From Streptomyces sp. XD-27 (lineage in GTDB: Bacteria; Actinomycetota; Actinomycetes; Streptomycetales; Streptomycetaceae), in contig NZ_CP130713.1 of the NCBI RefSeq assembly GCF_030553055.1, positions 5,146,001 to 5,210,000 on the forward strand: a stretch of 64,000 nt of DNA, in the 5' to 3' direction. Below are positions 1-8,481 of the stretch, piece by piece (within the stretch, counting starts at the first letter, position 1; each line of letters opens with the position of its first letter). The position numbers were made by a program, and so were the translations under genes. The notes under the pieces were generated by a model that worked only from the letters and a program-made list of their open reading frames with translations, had not been told where the DNA came from and searched no databases.

Positions 1-325
1 TGGTCGACGGGTCGTACACGACGCGGACGGCCTCCGTGTGGCCGGTCAGGCCGCTGCAGACCTCCTCGTAGGCGGGATGCGGGGTGTGCCCGCCCTGGTA
101 GCCGACGAGGGTCGTCCACACGCCCGGGGCCTGCCAGAACTTCCGCTCCGCGCCCCAGAAGCAGCCCAGGCCGAAGTCCGCGACGGCCAGACCCTCCGGG
201 TACGGACCGGCCAGCGGGTTGCCGAGGACCGTGTGGCGGGCGGGGACGGGGAACTCCGGTTCGGCGCGGCCCGTCAGCGCCTCCTCGGGGGAGGGGAGGT
301 GGTTCTTGTGCCGGTTGAACAGCAT
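1..325 (-). CDS. msrA: peptide-methionine (S)-S-oxide reductase MsrA, 3' end outside window
   Basis: Reduces methionine-S-sulfoxide in proteins, a cytosolic repair enzyme. Read on the minus strand from an ATG at 325, the protein starts [17 protein letters not shown] and contains the catalytic segment [14 protein letters not shown] (Cys in GCFWG), then the conserved stretch [17 protein letters not shown] and [13 protein letters not shown], all diagnostic of the MsrA family. About 108 codons are visible; the C-terminal part lies to the left of position 1. The start fits family N-termini that carry a short extension before the GCFWG loop. No reason to suspect damage in the visible part. Confidence 0.93.
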   Translation of the reverse strand, partial: MLFNRHKNHLPSPEEALTGRAEPEFPVPARHTVLGNPLAGPYPEGLAVADFGLGCFWGAERKFWQAPGVWTTLVGYQGGHTPHPAYEEVCSGLTGHTEAVRVVYDPST

Positions 326-513
326 CTCGTGGCTCCTCGGGACGGTGGGCTCGGGCGCGGTGGACTCGGCGGTGGCTCTGGGTGGCGACTCTCGGGTCTT
401 CACACAACGCCTTGTTGACGTGCCGCATTCCGGCCCCGGTCAGCGCGGTAGCCCCGCGGTCCGGTCGGTGCGGCGGCCGTGCGGCCCCGGTCAGCGCGGC
501 GGCTGCGCGGCCG

Positions 514-1611
514 TCAGTGCGGCAGCTGCGCCGGCGTGCCGCCGTTGCCCTCCCAGCCCGCCACCGCCAGCGCCCGGTACACCACGTACTCCGCCGCCGG
601 GTCCGCGCCGTACGACCACGGGATCGCGCCCACGTGCCCGTCCACCCGCCGCAGCTGCTCCATCGCCTCCGCGTACCGCTCCGCCCGGACCAGGAACCAC
701 ACCAGCAGGTGGCGGACGTGCGGCAGCACCGGGTGGTCGGCGGGGGCGTGCAGGGCCGCGAACCGCGCGCCTTCGATCGCCCGCGTGATCACCTCGCTCT
801 GATACAGCGAGCGCACCAGCTGCACCTCCGGCAGGTGCTCGAAGACCGCGAACAGCGGCAGCGCGGGCAGCAGGCTCCCCTTGGGCGCGGAGGCGGCCGC
901 CGACTGCGCGAAGGCGTCGGCCTGGTCCTGCGAACCGTGCCACTTCTCGCACCAGTAGAGCAGCGCGGCCAGATGCGCGCCCATGTGGTGCGGCGCGCGC
1001 TCGGTGACCTTGGCCCACAGCTCCTCGAAGTCCGCCTGCCGGTAGGCCAGGCCGCGTGCCACGCCGAGTTCGACGATGTACGGAACGGGGTCGCCGGGGG
1101 CCAGCAATGCCGCCTCGGCGCAGACCGTACGCGCCTCCTCCATGATCATGCGGAAGTCCTCGGACGACGGGTCGCGCAGCGCCTGCATCACCAGGAACGC
1201 CGCGTGCACCGCCGCCCCGCCCGGGTCCTTGGGCGCCTCCACCCGCCAGGTGCGCAGCCACATCCCGCCCTGGCCGGGGGAGACCGCCAGCTCGTGCGCC
1301 GCCGCCCCGGCCAGCGTCTGCACCCGCTGCCAGCGCAGCTCCGAGGCGGATTCGGTGAGGGCCAGCAGCCGGGCCGCGGGCTGCCACTCCCTGGTGCGCT
1401 GGATCTCCTCCAGGGCGTCGGCCAGCTCCGGGTCGGGTCCCGGCAGCCGCACGTCGAGCCGCTCGCGCGGCACGAACCCGTACGCGGTGGGATCACCGGC
1501 GCGCAGTGCGCCCCGCATCGCCTCGCCGCCCGCGCGCCTGCGCAGCACCATGGGCACGACAAGGACACCGCCGACCATGACGATGCCGATGAGGATGACG
1601 AGCATTTCCAT
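514..1611 (-). CDS. single-pass membrane-anchored protein of unknown function
   Basis: A 365-residue protein whose first about 20 residues after the chosen ATG (MEMLVILIGIVMVGGVLVVP) form one transmembrane anchor, followed by a large, mostly helical, Ala/Leu/Arg-rich cytoplasmic domain with TPR-like spacing of Trp/Ala/Tyr. I do not recognise a catalytic motif. The frame is open up to 1665, but the upstream residues (MLHGAVVESHGDKVGNKV) are charged and would precede the anchor, so the ATG at 1611 is preferred. Codon use is typical of the neighbours. It lies between msrA (same strand, 188 bp away, where the gap is only low-complexity GCGGC-rich DNA) and divergent metB. TPR-type scaffold is a guess. 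Confidence 0.75.
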   Translation of the reverse strand: MEMLVILIGIVMVGGVLVVPMVLRRRAGGEAMRGALRAGDPTAYGFVPRERLDVRLPGPDPELADALEEIQRTREWQPAARLLALTESASELRWQRVQTLAGAAAHELAVSPGQGGMWLRTWRVEAPKDPGGAAVHAAFLVMQALRDPSSEDFRMIMEEARTVCAEAALLAPGDPVPYIVELGVARGLAYRQADFEELWAKVTERAPHHMGAHLAALLYWCEKWHGSQDQADAFAQSAAASAPKGSLLPALPLFAVFEHLPEVQLVRSLYQSEVITRAIEGARFAALHAPADHPVLPHVRHLLVWFLVRAERYAEAMEQLRRVDGHVGAIPWSYGADPAAEYVVYRALAVAGWEGNGGTPAQLPH

Positions 1612-1765
1612 GACCTTGTTCCCGACCTTGTCCCCGTGAGACTCCACGACGGCCCCATGAAGCATGACGTCCTCATGAAGTCTCGCGTGCCATGTCCCGT
1701 GTTTCCCTACAGCCTATGCACGCTGCCATCGGCCGGGACCCGCGCCGGGCATTACGCTCGGGCCC

Positions 1766-2947
1766 ATGACCCACGAGGACTCTCACCAGCAGGGCGCGTC
1801 CCAGCCCTCGCACCACAGCTTCGAGACGCTGGCCATTCACGCGGGACAGGAGGCCGACCCGCTCACCGGCGCCGTCGTCCCCCCGATCTACCAGGTTTCC
1901 ACCTACAAGCAGGACGGTGTGGGCGGGCTGCGCGGCGGCTACGAGTACAGCCGCTCCGCCAACCCCACCCGCACCGCGCTGGAGGAGAACCTGGCGGCCC
2001 TGGAAGGCGGCCGCCGCGGCCTCGCCTTCGCGTCCGGGCTCGCGGCGGAGGACTGCCTGCTGCGCACCCTCCTGGCCCCCGGCGACCACGTCGTCATCCC
2101 GAACGACGCCTACGGCGGCACGTTCCGGCTCTTCGCCAAGGTGGTCGAGCGCTGGGGCGTGGAGTGGTCGGTCGCGAACACCTCCGACCCGGCGTCGGTA
2201 CGGGACGCGCTGCGCCCGCGCACCAAGGTGATCTGGGTCGAGACGCCCTCCAACCCGCTGCTCGGCATCACCGACATCGCCGCCGTCGCCGACATCGCGC
2301 GGTCCGCCGGGGCCCGCCTCGTCGTCGACAACACCTTCGCCAGCCCCTACCTCCAGCAGCCGCTGGCGCTGGGCGCGGACGTCGTCGTGCACTCCCTGAC
2401 GAAGTACATGGGCGGCCACTCGGACGTGGTCGGCGGCGCGCTGGTCACCGCGGACGAGGCGCTGGGCGAGCAGCTCGCGTACCACCAGAACGCGATGGGC
2501 GCGGTCGCCGGGCCCTTCGACTCCTGGATCGTGCTGCGCGGCATCAAGACCCTGTCCGTCCGCATGGACCGGCACAGCGAGAACGCGACCCGCATCGCGG
2601 ACATGCTGACCCGCCATCCCAAGGTCACCAAGGTCCTCTACCCGGGTCTGCCGGAGCACCCGGGCCACGAGATCGCGGCCAAGCAGATGCGGTCCTTCGG
2701 CGGCATGGTGTCCTTCCAGGTCGCCGGCGGTGAGGCGGCGGCGGTCGAGGTCTGCAACCGCGCCCGGCTCTTCACCCTCGGCGAGTCCCTGGGCGGCGTC
2801 GAGTCCCTCATCGAGCACCCGGGCCGCATGACCCACGCCTCGGCCGCCGGCTCGGCCCTGGAGGTCCCCGCGGACCTGGTCCGCATCTCGGTCGGCATCG
2901 AGAACGTCGACGACCTCCTGGCGGACCTGGCGCAGGCGCTGGGCTAG
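1766..2947 (+). CDS. metB: cystathionine gamma-synthase (PLP-dependent trans-sulfuration enzyme)
   Basis: 393 residues, the usual length for the Cys/Met-metabolism PLP family. It would condense O-succinyl- or O-acetyl-homoserine with cysteine to cystathionine in the cytosol. Visible motifs are the substrate and phosphate-binding YEYSRSANPTRTALEENLAALEGG near residue 55, the DNTFASPYLQQPLALGAD stretch, and the PLP lysine in HSLTKYMGGHSDVVGG near residue 210. The C-terminal SLGGVESLIEHPGRMTHAS matches gamma-synthase/gamma-lyase members, and the two activities cannot be separated by eye. The ATG at 1766 precedes a short hydrophilic His/Gln-rich tail. Monocistronic, ending in a strong hairpin shared with the convergent MarR gene. 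Confidence 0.92.
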   Translation: MTHEDSHQQGASQPSHHSFETLAIHAGQEADPLTGAVVPPIYQVSTYKQDGVGGLRGGYEYSRSANPTRTALEENLAALEGGRRGLAFASGLAAEDCLLRTLLAPGDHVVIPNDAYGGTFRLFAKVVERWGVEWSVANTSDPASVRDALRPRTKVIWVETPSNPLLGITDIAAVADIARSAGARLVVDNTFASPYLQQPLALGADVVVHSLTKYMGGHSDVVGGALVTADEALGEQLAYHQNAMGAVAGPFDSWIVLRGIKTLSVRMDRHSENATRIADMLTRHPKVTKVLYPGLPEHPGHEIAAKQMRSFGGMVSFQVAGGEAAAVEVCNRARLFTLGESLGGVESLIEHPGRMTHASAAGSALEVPADLVRISVGIENVDDLLADLAQALG

Positions 2948-2956
2948 CCGGTGCGT

Positions 2957-3004
2957 CCTCGAACGCCGGGCGGGGCGGCGATCACGCCCGCCCGGCATTC
3001 GAGG
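2957..3004. terminator. bidirectional hairpin between metB and MarR gene
   Basis: Arms 2957-2974 and 2987-3004 pair at 17 of 18 positions around a 12-nt loop. It sits just after the metB stop and before the stop of the convergent MarR gene, so it can serve both transcripts. There is no T-tract, as usual in Streptomyces. The CCTCGAACGCCGG motif resembles hairpins that recur between genes in Streptomyces. Confidence 0.8.
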
Positions 3005-3064
3005 ACCGCCGGGCGCGGTCGTACGAGTCCTCCCCTCGCAGCCGTTCCCGGTCCCGGGGAACGG

Positions 3065-3610
3065 TCAGCCCGCGGGGGCGGGCTGCACCAGGGAGTTGTG
3101 CACGGCCGACAGCGCGGTGTTGAAACGGGTGAGCAGATCGCAGAAGACGTCCCGCTCCTCCGCCGTCCACTCCTCGGTCACCATGGCCATCAGCGCCCGC
3201 CGGGAGGACCGCACCTCCTCCAGCCGCGCCCTGCCCCGCGGCGACAGCTGGAGTACGACCGCGCGCCCGTCCTCGGGGTGCGAGGTGCGCTTGACCATGC
3301 CGGAGTCGACCAGCGGCGCGACCTGACGGGTCACCGTCGAGGAGTCGATGCCCATTCCCGCCGCCAGCGCCTTGACGCCCATCGGACCTTCCTGGTCAAG
3401 CCGGTTGAGCAGCAGGTACGCGGCGCGGTCCATGGAGTTGCGGGCCTGCCCTATGCCGCCGAGGCGGGTCTGTTCGGCGCGTCGGGCGAACAGCGCGACC
3501 TGGTGCTGCAACGCGTCGAGTACCGTCGTGTCGAGGACGTTCGGTTCGAGTGAGTTCGGGTCGAGTGCGTTCGTATCGAGTCGAGTCGTCATGTCCGATG
3601 AGGTGGGCAT
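3065..3610 (-). CDS. MarR-family transcriptional regulator
   Basis: 181 residues from the ATG at 3610 (an alternative ATG is at 3592). The winged-helix core carries MGVKALAAGMGIDSSTVTRQVAPLVDSGMVKR (recognition helix SSTVTRQV) followed by the beta-wing HPEDGRAVVLQLSPRGRA, the classic MarR pattern. The N-terminus is odd: residues about 7-30 are a repetitive LDxNxL stretch (LDTNALDPNSLEPNVLDT) encoded by four 15-bp tandem repeats. Divergent from threonine dehydratase at 3902, so it could control itself or ilvA through the repeat-rich spacer. The ligand is unknown. The frame stays open to 3826, but that part translates intergenic repeats and is not favoured. Confidence 0.88.
   Translation of the reverse strand: MPTSSDMTTRLDTNALDPNSLEPNVLDTTVLDALQHQVALFARRAEQTRLGGIGQARNSMDRAAYLLLNRLDQEGPMGVKALAAGMGIDSSTVTRQVAPLVDSGMVKRTSHPEDGRAVVLQLSPRGRARLEEVRSSRRALMAMVTEEWTAEERDVFCDLLTRFNTALSAVHNSLVQPAPAG
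3529..3588. repeat. four 15-bp tandem repeats inside the MarR N-terminus
   Basis: Units at 3529-3543, 3544-3558, 3559-3573 and 3574-3588 share the pattern (t/g)(a/t)TCGAG-nn-(c/a)GTTCG. The period is a multiple of three, so copy number can change without breaking the frame; each unit adds five residues (D-x-N-x-L like). Confidence 0.75.
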
Positions 3611-3731
3611 GGCCTGGGGCTCACTTCGTGCGGTGGTCTGTGGGATGGGGCACAGAGTACGCCGCCGCGGCCTTCCCCGTACCCGAGGTTCACAAACCTG
3701 CGTCACGACGGCAGCAAGCTGCCGCTCTCCG

Positions 3732-3881
3732 GCCTCCCATCGGTGACGGTCCCGCCTCCCACCGGCGACGGTTCGCCTCCCACCAGCGTCGGTCCCGCCT
3801 CCCACCGGCGACGGTTCGCCTCCCACCAGCGTCGGTCCCGCCTCCCACAGTGACGGTCCCGCGTCCCACCAGCCACGGGAC
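3732..3881. repeat. 21/22-bp tandem repeat array between MarR and ilvA
   Basis: Seven copies of a GCCTCCCACC(G/A)GCG(A/T)CGGT-type unit start at 3732, 3754, 3775, 3797, 3818, 3840 and 3861. Spacing alternates 22, 21, 22, 21, 22, 21, giving a 43-bp higher-order repeat (about two helical turns per unit). It fills the divergent promoter region of the MarR and threonine dehydratase genes and ends 20 bp before the ilvA start. Confidence 0.8.
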
Positions 3882-3901
3882 AGAACTGCGAGACTTGGTA
3901 C

Positions 3902-5146
3902 ATGGCTGTACGACCTGGTGACGGGGCAGCCGTCGCCGCCGCCTCCGGGGTCACGCTCGACGACGTCCGCGCGGCGCAGAAGATCCTCTCCGGGGTCTCC
4001 CGGGTGACCGCCCTGGAAGGCAGCCGCTTCCTCACCGGCCTGCTCGGCTCACCGGTGCACCTCAAGTGCGAGAACCTCCAGCGGACCGGCTCGTTCAAGG
4101 TGCGCGGCGGCTACGTGCGGATCGCCGGGCTGACCCCGCGGGAGCGGGCGGCCGGGGTGGTCGCGGCCAGCGCCGGCAACCACGCGCAGGGCGTGGCGCT
4201 CGCGGCGTCCCTGCTCCATGTGCGCTCCACGGTGTTCATGCCGGTGGCCGCCCCGCTGCCGAAGGTCGCCGCGACCCGGGAGTACGGCGCCGAGGTGCGG
4301 CTGCACGGCCAGGTGGTGGACGAGACGCTGCGCGCGGCGCAGGAGTACGCGCGGCGGACCGGGGCGGTCTTCATCCACCCGTTCGACCACCCCGACATCA
4401 TCGCGGGCCAGGGCACCGTCGGGCTGGAGATCCTGGAGCAGTGCCCGGAGGTGCGCACGATCGTCGTCGGCATCGGCGGCGGCGGGCTCGCGGCCGGGAT
4501 CGCCGTCGCGGTGAAGGCGCTGCGGCCCGATGTCCGGATCGTGGGGGTGCAGGCGGAGGGCGCCGCCGCCTACCCGCCGTCGCTGGCCGCCGGGCGGCCG
4601 GTGTCGATCGAGGCGCCGGCGACCATGGCGGACGGCATCAAGGTGGGGCGGCCCGGCGAGGTCCCGTTCGCGATCATCGCGGAGCTGCTCGACGAGGTGC
4701 GGACCGTCTCCGAGGACGCGCTCTCCAGCGCGCTGCTGCTCTGTCTGGAGCGGGCCAAGCTGGTGGTGGAGCCCGCCGGGGCCAGCCCGGTGGCCGCGCT
4801 GCTGTCCGACCCCGGTGCCTACGAGGGGCCGGTGGTCGCCGTGCTGTCGGGCGGCAACGTCGACCCGCTGCTGCTCCAGCGCATCCTGCGGCACGGCATG
4901 GCCGCGGCGGGCCGCTATCTGTCGCTGACGCTGCGGCTGACCGACCGGCCGGGCGCGCTCGCGACGCTGCTGGGGGTGCTGACGCGGGTGGACGCCAACG
5001 TCGTCGACGTGAGCCATGTCCGTACGGATCCGCGGCTCGGGCTCACCGAGGTGGAGGTGGAGCTGCACCTGGAGACCAAGGGGCCGGAGCACTGCGCCGA
5101 GGTCTCGGCGGCGCTGCGCGAGGCGGGCTACATCGTGATGCCGTAG
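3902..5146 (+). CDS. ilvA: threonine ammonia-lyase with C-terminal ACT domain
   Basis: 414 residues. Deaminates threonine to 2-oxobutyrate, the entry to isoleucine synthesis (or threonine breakdown). The PLP lysine is in KCENLQRTGSFKVRGGYVR (about residues 55-75), the SAGNHAQGVA substrate loop follows, and the glycine-rich phosphate loop is VVGIGGGGLAAGIA near residue 190. A single ACT domain (LTLRLTDRPGALATLLGVL, from about residue 340) closes the protein, as in the shorter catabolic-type/ilvA1 enzymes. The ATG at 3902 has no clear Shine-Dalgarno, so translation may be weak or nearly leaderless. The upstream repeat array and divergent MarR gene are the likely control region. Confidence 0.92.
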   Translation: MAVRPGDGAAVAAASGVTLDDVRAAQKILSGVSRVTALEGSRFLTGLLGSPVHLKCENLQRTGSFKVRGGYVRIAGLTPRERAAGVVAASAGNHAQGVALAASLLHVRSTVFMPVAAPLPKVAATREYGAEVRLHGQVVDETLRAAQEYARRTGAVFIHPFDHPDIIAGQGTVGLEILEQCPEVRTIVVGIGGGGLAAGIAVAVKALRPDVRIVGVQAEGAAAYPPSLAAGRPVSIEAPATMADGIKVGRPGEVPFAIIAELLDEVRTVSEDALSSALLLCLERAKLVVEPAGASPVAALLSDPGAYEGPVVAVLSGGNVDPLLLQRILRHGMAAAGRYLSLTLRLTDRPGALATLLGVLTRVDANVVDVSHVRTDPRLGLTEVEVELHLETKGPEHCAEVSAALREAGYIVMP

Positions 5147-5221
5147 CCGGTCCCCTGCTGGTTTCATTTTTCTGGGGCAGCCCCGCCCCGGACCCCGATT
5201 CCCCGATTCCCCGATTCCCAC

Positions 5222-5236
5222 GTTCCCTGGGGGAAC
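5222..5236. promoter_or_regulatory. short inverted repeat over the ribosome-binding region of the ABC operon
   Basis: GTTCCC-TGG-GGGAAC is a perfect 6-bp dyad ending 3 bp before the ATG at 5240, so it covers the Shine-Dalgarno (GGGGGAA). It follows a small direct repeat CCCCGATTC x3. It could be an operator or an RNA hairpin hiding the RBS. Confidence 0.35.
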
Positions 5237-5239
5237 CCC

Positions 5240-6196
5240 ATGGCAGGAGTCATCTACGCCGAGGGTCTGGTGAAGACCTTCGGCGAGGTCAGGGCTCTGG
5301 ACGGCGTCGATCTCGACGTGCCCGAAGGAACCGTCCTCGGGCTGCTCGGCCCCAACGGAGCAGGCAAGACCACGGCCGTACGGGTGCTGACGACGCTGCT
5401 GCGTCCCGACAGCGGGCGGGCGGTCGTGGCGGGCGTGGACGTGCTCCGGCACCCGAACGACGTACGCCGCGCGATCGGGCTGTCCGGCCAGTTCGCGGCG
5501 GTCGACGAGTACCTGACCGGCCGGGAGAACCTCCGGATGGTCGGCCAGCTCTACCAGATGAGCGCGCGGGACGCGAAGGCGCGCGCCGCCGAGCTGCTGG
5601 ACCGCTTCTCCCTCGCGGACGCGGCCGACCGCACCGCCAAGACGTACTCCGGCGGCATGCGCCGCCGCCTCGACCTCGCCGCGGCGCTGGTCGTCAGCCC
5701 GCCCGTGATGTTCATGGACGAGCCGACGACCGGGCTCGACCCGCGCAACCGGCAGGCGCTGTGGGACGTCATCCAGGAGCTGGTGGCGCAGGGCACCACC
5801 CTGCTGCTGACCACCCAGTATCTGGAGGAGGCCGACCGGCTCGCCGACGACATCGCGGTCGTCGACCACGGGCGGGTCATCGCGCGCGGCACGGCCGACC
5901 AGCTCAAGGCCCGGGTCGGCGGTGAGCGCGTCGAGGTCGTGGTGCACGAGCGCGAGCACATCGCCACCGCCGAGGCGGTGCTGCGGGCCCTCGGCAAGGG
6001 CGAGACCAGCGTGCGGGAGCACACCCGGCAGGTGACCGTCCCCGTCACCGGCGGCGCCAGGCTGCTGGCCGAGGTGATCCGTGAGCTGGACGCCCGCGGT
6101 GTCGAGATCGACGACATCGGACTGCGCCGCCCCACGCTGGATGACGTGTTCATCGCGCTCACCGGGCACGGCGCCGAAGCGGAGGCTGGACGGTGA
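5240..6196 (+). CDS. DrrA-type ABC exporter ATP-binding subunit
   Basis: 318 residues. Walker A is GLLGPNGAGKTTAVR (about residues 34-48), the Q-loop is in GLSGQFAAVDEYLTGREN, the signature is YSGGMRRRLDLA, and Walker B plus D-loop is VMFMDEPTTGLDPRNR. The C-terminal third (ERVEVVVHEREH onward, ending FIALTGHGAEA) is the extra domain typical of daunorubicin-resistance-type (DrrA) ATPases. It pairs with the permease that begins within its stop codon (GTGA). Drug or lipid export is the family expectation; the substrate is unknown. Confidence 0.93.
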   Translation: MAGVIYAEGLVKTFGEVRALDGVDLDVPEGTVLGLLGPNGAGKTTAVRVLTTLLRPDSGRAVVAGVDVLRHPNDVRRAIGLSGQFAAVDEYLTGRENLRMVGQLYQMSARDAKARAAELLDRFSLADAADRTAKTYSGGMRRRLDLAAALVVSPPVMFMDEPTTGLDPRNRQALWDVIQELVAQGTTLLLTTQYLEEADRLADDIAVVDHGRVIARGTADQLKARVGGERVEVVVHEREHIATAEAVLRALGKGETSVREHTRQVTVPVTGGARLLAEVIRELDARGVEIDDIGLRRPTLDDVFIALTGHGAEAEAGR

Positions 6197-7089
6197 CAGT
6201 GGAAGACAAGGCGAACAAGGCGGGCGAGAAGGACAGGGCGGCGCGGGCCGTCGCCGCCCCGGCCCCGCGGCCGCGCGGAGGGCGGCCGCTCCAGGGCGTA
6301 CGCGACAGCCTGGTGATCGCCCGGCGCAATCTGATCCGCATGGTCAGGATCCCCGAAGTGGTGATCTTCGGGCTGATCCAGCCGATCATGTTCGTGGTGC
6401 TGTTCTCCTACGTCTTCGGCGGCTCCATCGACGTCGGCGGCAGCACCGATCCGGCGAGGTACCGCGAGTTCCTGATGGCGGGCATCTTCGCGCAGACCGT
6501 CACCTTCGCCACGGCGGGCGCGGGCGCCGGGATCGCCGAGGACATGCACCGGGGCCTGATCGACCGGTTCCGGTCGCTCCCGATGGCGCGCGGCGCGGTC
6601 CTCACCGGCCGGACCCTCGCCGACCTGGTGCAGACGGCGCTCACGCTGGTGGTGCTGGCGATCGTGGCGGTCATCGTGAGCTGGCGGATCCACGAAGGGT
6701 TCCCCAAGGCACTGGCCGGGTTCGGGCTGCTGCTCCTCCTCGGCTACGCGTTCTCCTGGATCGGCGCGCTGATCGGGCTGACGGTGCGGAGCCCGGAGGC
6801 GGCCACCTCCGGCGGGCTGATCTGGCTCTTTCCCCTGACGTTCATCTCGAACGCCTTCGTCCCGTCCGGCAACATGCCGACCGTGCTGCGGCACATCGCC
6901 GAATGGAATCCGTTCAGCACCACCGTGCAGGCGTGCCGGGAGCTCTTCGGGAACCTCCCGCCGGGGTACCGGGTGCCGGACGCCTGGCCCATGCAGCACC
7001 CGGCGGCGGCGTCGGCGCTGTGGTCCCTGCTGATCCTGGTGGTCTTCCGGACACTGGCCGTACGCAAGTACCGCTCGGCGGCCGGGTGA
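6193..7089 (+). CDS. DrrB-type ABC-2 exporter permease
   Basis: 298 residues, starting at a GTG that overlaps the ATPase stop (GTGA), so the two are translationally coupled. After a hydrophilic Ala/Arg/Pro-rich N-tail there are six hydrophobic segments: VIFGLIQPIMFVVLFSYVFG, the IFAQTVTFATAGAG segment, ADLVQTALTLVVLAIVAVIV, ALAGFGLLLLLGYAFSWIGALIGL, SGGLIWLFPLTFISNAFVP and a last one before the C-terminus. The ABC-2 family sequence FVPSGNMPTVLR and the amphipathic EWNPFSTTVQACRELF follow. Works with the preceding ATPase as an exporter. Confidence 0.92.
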   Translation: MTVEDKANKAGEKDRAARAVAAPAPRPRGGRPLQGVRDSLVIARRNLIRMVRIPEVVIFGLIQPIMFVVLFSYVFGGSIDVGGSTDPARYREFLMAGIFAQTVTFATAGAGAGIAEDMHRGLIDRFRSLPMARGAVLTGRTLADLVQTALTLVVLAIVAVIVSWRIHEGFPKALAGFGLLLLLGYAFSWIGALIGLTVRSPEAATSGGLIWLFPLTFISNAFVPSGNMPTVLRHIAEWNPFSTTVQACRELFGNLPPGYRVPDAWPMQHPAAASALWSLLILVVFRTLAVRKYRSAAG

Positions 7090-7155
7090 GGCCGCGGGGC
7101 GACGCGTAAGGCGGCTGGGCAGGGCCGCCGGGCAGGGCCCGCGGCCGGACACGCA

Positions 7156-7188
7156 CGGAACCCCCGGCATCCCGTGCCGGGGGTTCCG
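7156..7188. terminator. bidirectional terminator between the ABC operon and greA
   Basis: Perfect 14-bp stem CGGAACCCCCGGCA (7156-7169) / TGCCGGGGGTTCCG (7175-7188) with a 5-nt loop, centred between two convergent genes. Confidence 0.9.
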
Positions 7189-7209
7189 CGACGCGTGTGG
7201 CGGGGCCGC

Positions 7210-7707
7210 TCAGCCCTGGTAGGGCTTGGCCTCCAGGATGCGCACCGAGGCGATCTTGCCGTTCGGCAGCTCGTACTCGGCGTCCTGGCCGACCTTCTTG
7301 CCGTTCACGCCCGAGCCCAGCGGGGACTGCGGCGAGTAGGTCTCGATGTCCGAGCTCGCGTACTCGCGGGAGGCCAGCAGGAAGGTCAGAGTGTCGTCTT
7401 CGTCGCCGTCGAAGGCGATGGTGACGACCATGCCGGGCGCGACCACACCGGTGGCTGCCGGGGCCTCGCCGACCTTCGCGTGCTCCAGGAGCTGGGTCAG
7501 CTGGCGCACACGGAGCTCCTGCTTGCCCTGCTCCTCCTTGGCGGCGTGGTACCCGCCGTTCTCCCGCAGGTCACCTTCCTCGCGAGCCGCCGCGATCTTC
7601 GTGGCGATCTCGGTACGTGCGGGACCCGACAGGTACTCCAGCTCGGCCTTGAGCTGGTCGTACGCCTCCTGGGTCAGCCAGGTGACGTTCTCGCTGGTCT
7701 GGGTCAC
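7210..7707 (-). CDS. greA: transcription elongation factor GreA
   Basis: 165 residues from the GTG at 7707, which has an AGGAG sequence 5 nt upstream; the open frame runs further back without a better start. The N-terminal antiparallel coiled coil contains the acidic tip REEGDLRENGGYHAAKEEQG (about residues 40-60) that reaches the RNA polymerase active site and stimulates cleavage of backtracked RNA. The C-terminal FKBP-like domain ends SPLGSGVNGKKVGQDAEYELPNG. Length is as expected for GreA. Single gene; the 220 bp upstream hold its promoter and separate it from the DUF4307 gene on the same strand. Confidence 0.96.
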   Translation of the reverse strand: MTQTSENVTWLTQEAYDQLKAELEYLSGPARTEIATKIAAAREEGDLRENGGYHAAKEEQGKQELRVRQLTQLLEHAKVGEAPAATGVVAPGMVVTIAFDGDEDDTLTFLLASREYASSDIETYSPQSPLGSGVNGKKVGQDAEYELPNGKIASVRILEAKPYQG

Positions 7708-7930
7708 AGGTGCTCCTCGTCGGTACTGGACTACGTACTGGGAATACAAATGAACGCCCTACTCAGAAGGGTGCGCCTTCAAAGCCGGGCGAAACCACGA
7801 GCCTAACAATTCCGGGCGCAAAGCGGGAGGAGCGTGGCGTATCGAATGCGTATGCCGCGCCTCCGGGCACACCCGCGCCCAGCCCCGCCCCTCGGACGGT
7901 GGCCCAGCCCCTGCCCCTGAGGGCGGCGGC

Positions 7931-8335
7931 CTAGCCGCGCGGCTTGCAGCCGACCAGCTTGGCGGTGGTCGCCCGCTCGGTCGTGCGGAGGGTGACGACC
8001 TCGTCGACCTGGTCGCGCCGCTGGTCGAAGAGGAAGTCCTTGCGCCCCACCTCGGCGCCGCTCTCGGCCAGCGACCGCAGCGTGCACACGCCGGTCGCGT
8101 CCTTGTCCTTGCGGACCTCCAGGTGGACCTCGATGGCCTCGTCGGAGACCACCTTGAAGCCGATCACCCGGCCGCTGACGTCCTGGTCGGAGATGTAGGA
8201 GTAGCCGAACCACGCGACGACACCGAGCAGGCCCGCGCCGAGCACGGCGCCGACGATCTTCAGCTTGCGGTCGGCGCGCTCGTCAGCGGACCGGCCGTAG
8301 CGGCCGTCCGGCACGCCAGCCCGTACCGTCGACAT
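7931..8335 (-). CDS. DUF4307 membrane protein
   Basis: 134 residues: a charged N-tail (RYGRSADERADRKLK), one transmembrane segment (IVGAVLGAGLLGVVAWFGYSY, about residues 27-47), then an extracytoplasmic beta-rich domain with two cysteines (GVCTLR and LVGCKPRG) that could form a disulfide. This is the pattern of the actinobacterial DUF4307 family. It is divergent from mca, a neighbourhood I recall from other streptomycetes; function unknown. Confidence 0.85.
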   Translation of the reverse strand: MSTVRAGVPDGRYGRSADERADRKLKIVGAVLGAGLLGVVAWFGYSYISDQDVSGRVIGFKVVSDEAIEVHLEVRKDKDATGVCTLRSLAESGAEVGRKDFLFDQRRDQVDEVVTLRTTERATTAKLVGCKPRG

Positions 8336-8481
8336 GATCGTCCTTCCCTGTCGGGGGCCAGGAATTTTTCGCCCCTGATCTGGGTCACTATAGAAGCCGC
8401 CCAGCCGGCACCCGATTGCCGCCCCGCGTCGACGTCCCGGGGCGACACCTGTTGAACGCGACGAATCACGAGGATCGAGCC

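Noticed and set aside
3732..3881. A CRISPR array at the ilvA upstream repeats.
   Set aside because: Units are contiguous with no unique spacers, and there are no cas genes; it is a tandem minisatellite.
4049..6169. A 706-codon minus-strand open frame opposite ilvA and the ABC ATPase.
   Set aside because: Shadow of two genes with clear motifs; no start with RBS and no domain.
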